In this document: positions 1-7,400 of the stretch, piece by piece
How positions within the stretch are numbered: position 1 is the stretch's first letter
Layout of the letters: each line of letters starts with the position of its first letter
From: Isohypsibius dastychi
Taxonomy: Eukaryota; Tardigrada; Eutardigrada; Parachela; Isohypsibiidae
DNA length: 11,374 bases
Assembly: GCA_034696485.1 (NCBI GenBank)
Contig: JAQIWT010001315.1
Location: 1 to 11,374, forward strand
Direction of reading: 5' to 3'
Made by a program: the position numbers and the translations under genes
Notes under the pieces: generated by a model
Database searches by the model: none
Seen by the model: only the letters and a program-made list of their open reading frames with translations
Told to the model about the DNA's origin: nothing

Positions 1-378
1 TACCCACCCAAAGTACAGCTGATCAGCAAATATGAACGAAGGACCGACCGACGAACTTTCCAAGAGAAGAAAGTTCTCTTTGAGCAAGATCGCAAAGAGG
101 CAGTACGAACTGAACGAATCAAGCCGGCAGCAAAGGTTCGCAGTAACTGGGTCAAGGAAAAAGGCACCGAGCCTGGCTTTGAGGAAGAAGAGGAGGAGGA
201 ACACGAAGAGAACCACGAAGAAGAAAAGGAAAACACCAAATTTTCGGACAGAAAGAAATCGGTGGCCAGAAGTGAGGTGGAAGATCCGGCAGAGGATATC
301 GAAAACGAAGAAGAGGGAGAAACTCCGGCTCCCAACGAAGAAAATGCTGGAGAAGAAGAGGAAGTCAGTATATGGTAA
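1..378 (+). CDS. TnT: Troponin T, C-terminal exon (5' partial)
   Basis: Frame 1 is open from the left edge to TAA at 376-378 and gives 125 residues. It begins YPPKVQ, followed by SKYERRTDRRTF and KKVLFE. This matches the invertebrate troponin T block that follows the coiled coil (in insects roughly a PPK-Q-SKYERR-D-R-KK-LFE pattern). After about 55 residues the protein becomes a glutamate-rich tail with runs of seven and four Glu, ending VSIW. An acidic C-terminal extension is known from arthropod troponin T. Troponin T anchors the troponin complex to tropomyosin on muscle thin filaments. A basic patch inside the tail, RKKSVA, could be a kinase site (inference). Upstream exons lie outside the window. 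No AATAAA was seen in the next 490 bases, so the 3' end is undefined. A 172-residue Lys/Arg-rich reading in another frame (32-550) overlaps this exon and is a shadow. Confidence 0.85.
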   Translation, partial: YPPKVQLISKYERRTDRRTFQEKKVLFEQDRKEAVRTERIKPAAKVRSNWVKEKGTEPGFEEEEEEEHEENHEEEKENTKFSDRKKSVARSEVEDPAEDIENEEEGETPAPNEENAGEEEEVSIW

Positions 379-869
379 ATTCGTTCTCGTCAGATTTGAC
401 CTTTTGAATACTACGTGTGCATTTCGTTTGGTGACGTTTACCCTTGTGAATGTTTTGGGGAGTTTTTGGGTTGGAAATGTTTGTTTGAGGGTGGATGTGT
501 TGCACGTGAATGTTTGTATTCAGATTGATAATAACTTGGAGAAACCATGATTCACGCGTCTGAAAAAACTGTTGTGTTGAATACCGTGAAGTGCAAACAA
601 TCAGCTGGGTGCGTTTAGCTCACCTGGCAGAACTGAAACAAAACAAAATACGGTAAGTATTACAGTCGCAAATGCTAACAACTTGACTTGCCCTCGACTT
701 TAGAATAATCGTGACTAATGTAGTCGCTATAGCCTATAGGGAAGTTTTCCGTACCGGTTTATACACGGTACCTGGAACCACGTCTGTGAAACCGTTCTGC
801 ATTCCTTCTCTTAAAAGTCAGCTCGACCAGAATTAGTTCGCCGATTTTTGCGCTTCACTTTGTTGGGAA
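379..869. other. Intergenic: troponin T 3' end and upstream of first secreted-protein gene
   Basis: About 490 bases with no convincing gene. The first part should include the troponin T 3' UTR, but I see no AATAAA. A donor-like CGGTAAGTAT at about 651-660 could start a 5'-UTR intron of the next gene. Around 749-769 GTACCG and CGGTAC flank a TATA-like TTTATACA. No core promoter is clear here, unlike the paralogue downstream. Confidence 0.5.
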
Positions 870-1779
870 ATGGGTTTCCTTTTTGCTGCTATTCTTGTGC
901 TAGCCACCTGTATTTCCTATGGTGCAGCAATCCCCATGTTATTTGATGCCGCACAAGGATTAGCAGATTTGGCGAGGTATAAGGAAATAAAAGGTCACTT
1001 TCGCGTTGAAGCTGAAATAATCAAGATGCTCAATCCTCGAGGAACCACATGGAACTTCGTCCAATGTGATTTGTAAGTTCGTTCCAGAAGGCTTGAATTC
1101 GTCGGAGTCCCTTATTTCTGTTGGTAATGCAGGGTCCCACTGAGATGTGATCCTCGCATCTCAGGTGTTATCGACTACGATACACCGAACAATGACTTCG
1201 GGAAAGACTCGGTGCAGTACAAATATTACGTGCCGCTGTTTGAAGGGAAAGGTCTCACTAACGTCGACATCAACAAATTCCTGACAAAAGATGTCTGCGG
1301 ACATGGGACAAGGGTAATGAACACGCAGTTATCTTGCCTTGTAAACAGCGTATTTAACTGATTTCCTGATTTCCAGAAAGTCAACGTCCGAATTCGTGCA
1401 TTGGATGTTGGTAAGAGCGAAAAAATTTAACTTAAGGAAAAGATAAAATATATTTGTTGAATTACAGATATGATCGAGAATGACATTATCGATCAATTCG
1501 ACTGCTTTATTCTGACAACGGATCCTCCGGCGGAGAATGAGAAAGCAGCACAGTGGTCGGCGGAGAAAGTGTGTGAGGGCCATAATGGATCACACAAGTA
1601 CGAACAGCCGCACTTGTTTTACCGAAGGAATCCGAAGATGTCGAATAGCGGACTAATCCTGTGTATTTTACAGGATAATGTGGAAATACCGATGGTACTT
1701 TATTCCTGAACAAGATTGCAAAGAAACACCCGGTAGCAGCAGCTTCCTGAGACAAATCATACCAGTCTTCGGAAAATGA
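870..1779 (+). CDS. Small secreted six-cysteine protein, MNNL/C2-like (paralogue 1)
   Basis: Five exons: 870-1072, 1133-1313, 1377-1410, 1468-1597, 1674-1779, stop TGA. The phases agree throughout and give 217 aa. Residues 1-20 are a signal peptide (MGFLFAAILVLATCISYGAA). The mature protein has six cysteines, all shared with the paralogue at 2785-3854, so three disulfides are likely. Conserved stretches include NPRGTT, TPNNDFGKDSV, RKVNVRIR, ILTTDPPAE and the C-terminal GSS...FGK. I do not recognise a named family. The order of elements (G-F-V-E-IL-NP-G-CD, then a VRI-D-D strand, then Q-W-S ... YRW ... C) resembles the N-terminal C2-like domain of Delta/Jagged ligands, but no EGF repeats follow. 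That assignment is inference. The last donor (GTACGA at 1598) is weak; the paralogue splices at the same codon with GTAAGT, which supports it. Confidence 0.85.
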
Positions 1780-1943
1780 GCCAAACATGAATGTCTGAGC
1801 AGTGCAGTCCTACATCTGGGTCCGGCTCGCGCTTCTGTTGTTTTGTGATTGTTTCTGTCATACCTGCTAATGCCGTTTACCATTGTTATTTGTTTTACGT
1901 ATTCATGAGAAGAATGATGTGGAATTTGACTGCCACGATTTGA

Positions 1944-1949
1944 AATAAA
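1944..1949 (+). terminator. AATAAA polyadenylation signal
   Basis: An AATAAA hexamer lies 165 nt after the stop of the gene at 870-1779, a plausible 3' UTR length in a compact genome. The cleavage site is not defined. Confidence 0.6.
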
Positions 1950-2043
1950 CGCTTGAGATTTGAGAGTTTCACTGTTGCCTGGGTTGCCTTTTAAAGCACT
2001 TAATCGGTGAATGGTTGCAAAAAAACTGAATTTGTTTGCATAT

Positions 2044-2068
2044 GGCACATTACAAAGATAGATTATCT
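2044..2068 (+). repeat. Left terminal inverted repeat of the MITE
   Basis: 25 bp, identical to the reverse complement of 2262-2286. It contains AGATAG (2056-2061) and TTATCT (2063-2068), both GATA-factor-type words. Confidence 0.9.
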
Positions 2069-2142
2069 AAATAATTATTATCCTGATTATATTTTCTGAA
2101 AATGACCAATTGGCGTGAAATATAATTCTGAATTATATAAAT

Positions 2143-2162
2143 AACCAGCTCATGAGCTGGTT
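2143..2162. repeat. 20-bp perfect palindrome inside the MITE
   Basis: AACCAGCTCATGAGCTGGTT is its own reverse complement with no spacer. It sits near the middle of the element. Confidence 0.85.
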
Positions 2163-2261
2163 TTCCTGATTATCTGGTCTGGATTATCTGGTCGCCTCAC
2201 CTCGCCTCGCAGCGATCGAAACTGGGGACCACGGAATATAATTATTTCAAATAATTCAGAC

Positions 2262-2286
2262 AGATAATCTATCTTTGTAATGTGCC
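2262..2286 (-). repeat. Right terminal inverted repeat of the MITE
   Basis: 25 bp, exact reverse complement of 2044-2068, followed directly by TAT, which matches the left flank. No mismatch across 25 bp suggests a recent insertion. Confidence 0.9.
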
Positions 2287-2670
2287 TATGTGTGTACAGA
2301 ATCAATGAGACCCCAAATAACTATTTTTGTTGTGGGAAGCTTATGTGGCGTGAAATCGAGACGAATTACCCATACGAACACAAAAATATTCCGAGTACGA
2401 CTTCTAACAATATAAACTCAATGTTTGACGTTAAACTTCGCCTCGAGACCAAACAAAAAAAACATAGACCAAAAAAAGCAATTTCTGCTATGCATACGAC
2501 ATACTGCGCACAATACAGTATTAATGTATGACTTACTAAGCTACATTAGTTTTTGCGCCGTTTGAAAAAACGATACCAAGAATCGCCGTAGAATTGTTGA
2601 CATTGTTGTTTTACTATGTATCCGGAAGCTTTTTTGAGTGGGTAAAACCAGTCTTTTTGGGTATGTTCAC
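2287..2670. other. Intergenic, right of MITE, upstream of second secreted-protein gene
   Basis: About 380 bases with short A-runs and no supported gene. A weak 83-codon reading at 2280-2531 begins inside the right terminal repeat of the MITE, is low in complexity and has no splice or paralogue support. Confidence 0.5.
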
Positions 2671-2677
2671 TGAGTCA
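2671..2677 (+). promoter_or_regulatory. AP-1/TRE-like site TGAGTCA
   Basis: An exact TGAGTCA lies 17 bp before the TATA box of the downstream gene. bZIP binding is inferred from the consensus only; a 7-mer can occur by chance. Confidence 0.3.
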
Positions 2678-2694
2678 CACTATCATAACTGATG

Positions 2695-2729
2695 TATAAA
2701 TAAGGTCGTTGCGCGACAATTGATCAGTT
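2695..2729 (+). promoter_or_regulatory. TATA box plus initiator core promoter
   Basis: TATAAATAA starts at 2695, and TCAGTT at 2724-2729 places the predicted start A at 2726, 31 nt after the first T of TATA. TCAGTT is the arthropod-type initiator. A transcript starting here would have a 5' UTR of about 59 nt before the ATG at 2785. This also argues that the coding start is 2785 and not further upstream. Confidence 0.7.
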
Positions 2730-2784
2730 GACATTAATTTTCGAACATTGCTGTGTTTTTTGTTTCTTTTTCTCTCCAAATAAG

Positions 2785-3854
2785 ATGGGGGTTTTTCTAG
2801 CTGTGTTGTGCATAGCAGTGTTTCCGTTTGTTCAAGGAATACCTGGGTTTATAGATTGGACCCAGCATCTCATGGACAAGAGATACCCAGAAGTCTCGGG
2901 ATTCTTTCGCATTGAAGCCGACATTCTTCGATTTGACAATCCCAGAGGCACTACCAAAGGATGGGCTCCATGTGATTTATTTGCAGGGTCTTGCGAGCCT
3001 GTAATTACGGGTAAGAGATTCTGTTTGATTGCATGAAAACCTTTCTACCGTAGCTAATCAAATTCATTTACGATATAATGCAACATTCGCCAATAATATT
3101 TCTCGTACTAACGTATAAAAAATCTTTTTGATTCAGTTGAAATCAGATTCCTCATTAAGTTTGAAACATCCAGTTTGGTAAATTTGGAATGCAATTACAG
3201 TAGTATATTGATCGAGTATTCCAGCTCAATATAAGTAAAATTTTAGGCGTCATCGACTACTACACGCCGAACAATGATTTTGGAAAGGATTCGGTTCCAT
3301 ATAGTCGATTTTTGAAACTCTGGGAAGGAAAGCATGAAAAAACGATAAATATTAATCAGAGAATGACAAAAGATGTGTGCGGTGGCAAGACAAGGGTAAG
3401 TCAAATAAAACTGGCTGAAACAATTGAGTGAAAAATTATACTTTTCAGAAAGTGAACGTGAGGATTCGAATAGTGGACAAAGGTGAGTTCCTTAGGATCA
3501 ACTACGTTGCTGTTCGTTACTTGACATGCTGGCTATTTTGTATAGACGTTCTCCGTGATGACACCATTGATCGATTCATATGTTACATTTTGACAACCGA
3601 TCCTCCCGCCGAAGATGAAAAAACCGCCCAATGGTCTGAAGAAAAGGTTTGCGTCGGACATAATTCCGCTCATAAGTAAGTCTTTCATTGGTTCTCTGCT
3701 AACAGCCATGATATGTGAAATATTTCTGATATTCAGGATATACTGGAGATATCGCTGGTACAGAATTCCGGAGAACGAATGCAAGGAGGTTGCTGGAAGT
3801 AGTGGATGGTTGCGACGGATAACGCCAATCTTCGGGAAGCGGTCAATTGAATAG
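2785..3854 (+). CDS. Small secreted six-cysteine protein, MNNL/C2-like (paralogue 2)
   Basis: Five exons: 2785-3010, 3247-3395, 3449-3482, 3546-3675, 3737-3854, stop TAG, giving 218 aa. Signal peptide about 1-18 (MGVFLAVLCIAVFPFVQG). The ATG at 2785 is chosen because it is the first ATG after the TATA/initiator and starts a clean signal peptide. The protein aligns end to end with the upstream paralogue: all six mature cysteines are kept, as are NPRGTT, TPNNDFGKDSV, TKDVC, RKVNVRIR, ILTTDPPAE, AQWS-EKVC and YRWY. Exons 3 and 4 have the same lengths as in the paralogue (34 and 130 nt). Intron 1 differs: here it falls inside the Gly codon before VIDY, 14 codons on and in another phase, and is 236 nt. 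The C-terminus adds RSIE. Function unknown; probably extracellular. Expression may differ from paralogue 1, since only this copy shows a clear TATA/initiator. Confidence 0.87.
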
Positions 3855-4441
3855 CGTTGCGGAAGCAACACTCTCTTTGTTAAACGTTTGCCTCTGCTGT
3901 TTTTAATCACCAAGATCACGCACAATAATGATCTTTGGAACACGCGATGTATTGTTATTATGTTCATAAGGAAACTATAAAACATGTCAATAATATTGGA
4001 AGTTTATGCCGGAAACACACTGCATTTCACGGTTATTACCAGAAACCCCGCTTGTGAGCAAGCTGAGAGGACGTAGACTAATTCACCTGAGACTGTCGTA
4101 ACATAATCCTAACAGGACGCAAGAGACTGCAAAGGAGCGGTTAAGTACCACTTGAAATTAATTGCGTTTTATTTACGAATTGTACAAGATTGCAAGTTAT
4201 TAAGGATGTCACATTCATCTTCACGTTTGTGCGCATTCGAGTACCGATCAACTGGATCATTATTCCATAGAATATTTCCTGAATTAAGTAATCTGGATTT
4301 CCGGAAAGATCTATCTGGATTTGGTAATACACACTGGCTTTTCAATCACGGATCTTTGAGAATACTGACTCGATACGCAACACATTCACTTGGGATCCGT
4401 TTAAAAGAACGCAACGGAAGCAGTACCTTTGTCGTCGCAGC
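3855..4441. other. Intergenic between secreted-protein gene and first guanylate cyclase
   Basis: About 590 bases. Directly after the stop, GTTGC-GGAA-GCAAC can form a small hairpin. There is no AATAAA; TATAAA near 3976 or AATAAT could serve as a variant polyadenylation signal. ATCTGGATTT is repeated at 4291-4300 and 4313-4322. A 98-codon open frame ends at 4445 over the cyclase ATG, but it begins at TTG and has no support. TTTAAAAG near 4400 is a weak TATA candidate for the cyclase. Confidence 0.45.
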
Positions 4442-7400
4442 ATGAAATTCCAGACAACATTCTTCGCCCTATGCTTTGTAATCACCATGGACGGCACCCA
4501 GGATCTGTCACGCGCATTCTCTGATGACCCGGGTCATGTACCTGTGATTTTGACCCTGTGTTTGCTGGTCAATCGCAATGGGAGTGGTCTTCTCTTCGAT
4601 TATAGCAAAAGTGGTGCCGCTGTTGATATGGCTTTGGAATACGTCACTGACAATATTTTGCCAGAATATATTACTTACAAGCTTGTCATTGTTGATTTGG
4701 GGAACCGTTGTTATATTCGTGACAAGACCTTGCACCATGCCATGAAGCTTTGGCAGACCGGAGTGACCTGTAACGTTTATATTGGAGCAGGTTAGTGTGT
4801 ACTCACCTCACGACAACCACGTGCGCTGGCTAATCAAATCACAGTACGTCTCGAGAAAATTCTGGACTATTAGCGTAAATAATTACGAAAACTTTGCTCA
4901 GTGCGAAGAGGATCCGATGTATCTTGGAATTAAAACGTTTACAGCGTCATTCTGAACCATGCCGCTAAACCAACTATGACCAACCACATAAGTCACAACA
5001 TCATCGGTTATTCTGCAAATTGAAATTTGATGGTCATGTTTCTAATTAAACAATTACCATACGCCTTCTAGTTTCAGTATGCGGAATGTTTCAGGTTGCA
5101 CGAATGCGGTGTTAAATTTGAACAATTTTGCCGAATTCGCCAAGATCCCAATTATTGGCGTGACCGCTGCAGGAGTGGGTGCTGATGCGGCTTCAGCTGA
5201 TTACCCGATGCTAACCCGAATTTCTGTGACACATACCAACACTGGAAGGGCTCTTCACAAATTCTTCGACTCATTTAATTACACCAATGTTTCTTTTATC
5301 ATTGACACGTTCAACTACTTTTACTTCGACTTGTACCAAGTGGCGATGCGACTGATGCCGAGACTGAATCGGGAATACATGTATTCTCTAAAATATCGAA
5401 CATTTTCTAGCGAGAATTCGACAAACACCAGCGCGGTTATTGATCAGTTGCTCAATGAAGCGCGGTTTTCATCCAGAGGTACGCTGTTTCATTTGAACTG
5501 TTTGATCAACAATGTTTTAGAAACGCACTCAAATGTAATTTTTGATTAATCGGAAATGCGTCTCAGACGTTACATCCCGATTCTGATCGACGCGAGAGAC
5601 AATAATTTAGCAATTAAATGCCGGAATAATTTCAATCATAGCATTTCTTCACGGTGATGCATATTAATTCTGCTTTCAGTAATTTGTATTCTGGCTTCCG
5701 GACCGATAACACGACAGGTTATGGTGAGAGAACGATCTGAATCTCTGGAGATCGTTCTTATGAAGATGCTTTATTTTCAGCTTACAGCACAGAAGAAAGG
5801 CATGACGACCGAAGAATACGTAAAATAATGAAAACTATTCACAAAAGCCGGTGTTAGACTGAACGTTCCAGATTTATCTTGCCTTTGAGCTGTTTGAAAG
5901 TTTCACGTGGGGCGACTTTACGTGGAAGCTGAATGACGAAGAAGATCAAGTAAGATTATGCAAATCTTTATCGAAAAATATTTTATCCAAAACCAAACGA
6001 TCATGACATAATCAAGGGTTTTAGGATGCCATTCAAGCATATGAGTCTTTGCTTCTTTTCGCCTATGAAATACCGGTACTGGGAGCTCAAGAAGAATTCG
6101 AACGAAACGTGAAGAAGAGGTCCCCGAAACATGGCTACACATTTGGTTTGACTCAAAAGGTGAGATCCATCATCTCTTTTTGTTCCGATTCAATAGTTTT
6201 ATCCGTTGAATGTGTGCTTAGGTGGAACCTGTGGTCAGCCATTACTATGACGCGATTGTGCTCTACACGGCAGTCATAATGAACTTATCCGACTCCGGGA
6301 TGAACATTTCTGATAACAAACTAGCTGCTTCAATAATGAACGTTGGGGAGTTCTCCTTTTTCAGCCCAGTTAATGGCATGGTAAAGCTCGATGCCCAGGG
6401 AGACCGAATGAACAATTACGTAGCATCTAGGTTCAGTGTCCGAACTGCTACATTTCAGGTAAAGAAACCACATTTGGATCACCAAAACCACTCACTACCT
6501 AGTTACTCTCTTAGCCTTTCTTAAAAATGCCGGCATCAAATAACATCTCGTTTGTGAGTTCGCTCAAATGGAAGGGTGCGGACAGTCTGCCCCGAAATAT
6601 GCCGAGATGTGGGTTTAGGGGAGACGATCCTGTGTGCCAATGTAGGTTGTAATATTCCTACCATGAAATCAGCTAACAAGAATCTTTTCGGGTGTTTAAG
6701 ACCGAATGTCAACCAGCGACCTTCAAACAGCTGCAGCGGTTCCTGTTGTGTTGATCGTGGCTATTGCGGTCTTCACTGTCTGCGGCATTCGCAAGTACGA
6801 ATTATGACGCACTTCAGTCATTCCATATCTTTAACTAAACATTGTGATTGTTTTAGATACATTGACGACAACTTCGATCCATTCTGGTGGAGGATAAACT
6901 CGCATGAACTCTACGATTACAAGGAGTTCATGCGTACCAAAGGATCGAACGTCGGTGCTTCCACCCAGAAAGTCATCTCAACGGCCGCTATGGGATCAGC
7001 TCTAAACGCAACAAAAATAAGCGTAGGTCTCGTTTCAACTTGAATATCTTATGAGCAGCAATTCATACGCTTCATTTCCCAGAAAGGAGACCGAACATCC
7101 TTGCTGCGATCAGTTGCTGGTGGTACCCTGTACGCCACTTGTACCGAGCTGGCTGTTTATCGTGGGAACGTAGTGGCACTGAATAGTTTATCGGAGCCCC
7201 GTAAACTGGCTCTCGCCTCTCTGGGGAAAGAACTGCTGCCGGTAATAACATTTATTCCCAGCCGCGTTTTCCGGCACTTTTACTCTTTCGTACTATGTTA
7301 GCTCTCAAGAATTCTGCATCAAAATGTCCAAATTTTCATTGGCATTTCTGTCAGTGACGAGAACATGTGCATAGCATCTGTTGGCGAGGTCTGTCAAAAA

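Larger units (their letters stand above)
2044..2286. mobile_element. MITE-like element with perfect 25-bp terminal inverted repeats
   Basis: The 25 bases at 2044-2068 (starting GGCACATTACAAAG) are the exact reverse complement of 2262-2286. TAT flanks both sides (2041-2043 and 2287-2289), consistent with a 3-bp target duplication; a TA duplication with T as first base is also possible. The interior is 193 bp, AT-rich near the ends, and has no ORF. It holds a 20-bp palindrome at 2143-2162 and two copies of GATTATCTGGTC (2168-2179, 2182-2193). Size, perfect repeats and lack of coding capacity fit a non-autonomous DNA transposon. TIR and duplication do not let me choose between Tc1/mariner-like and PIF/Harbinger-like parents. 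Confidence 0.85.

Noticed and set aside
32-550. 172-codon Lys/Arg-rich open frame
   Set aside because: It is the shifted frame of the troponin T exon; repeated GAA/GAG codons read as AAG/AGA. The frame-1 product matches troponin T and this one matches nothing.
616-627. tRNA A-box-like TAGCTCACCTGG
   Set aside because: One mismatch to the A-box, no B-box (GGTTCGAATCC-type) within 100 bases and no acceptor stem.
2280-2531. 83-codon open frame after the MITE
   Set aside because: It starts inside the terminal inverted repeat, has biased low-complexity composition, no paralogue and no splice context.
2980-2986. TTTGCAG in exon 1 of paralogue 2 as an exonised intron remnant or an active acceptor
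   Set aside because: Cysteine spacing across the site is identical in both paralogues (six residues), so no extra bases were added; it reads as normal coding sequence. Kept only as a note under the intron-position finding.
3533-3985. 150-codon frame on the minus strand
   Set aside because: Antisense to exons 4-5 of a well-supported spliced gene; no domain or signal of its own.
4152-4445. Open frame overlapping the cyclase ATG by four bases
   Set aside because: It begins at TTG, the product is not recognisable, and overlapping start-stop coupling is not expected in a spliced animal gene.
6576-7043. 155-codon cysteine-rich frame between ectodomain and kinase homology domain
   Set aside because: It reads through two introns in the wrong frame. 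The spliced frame gives the PRCGF motif, the transmembrane helix and the conserved juxtamembrane segment.
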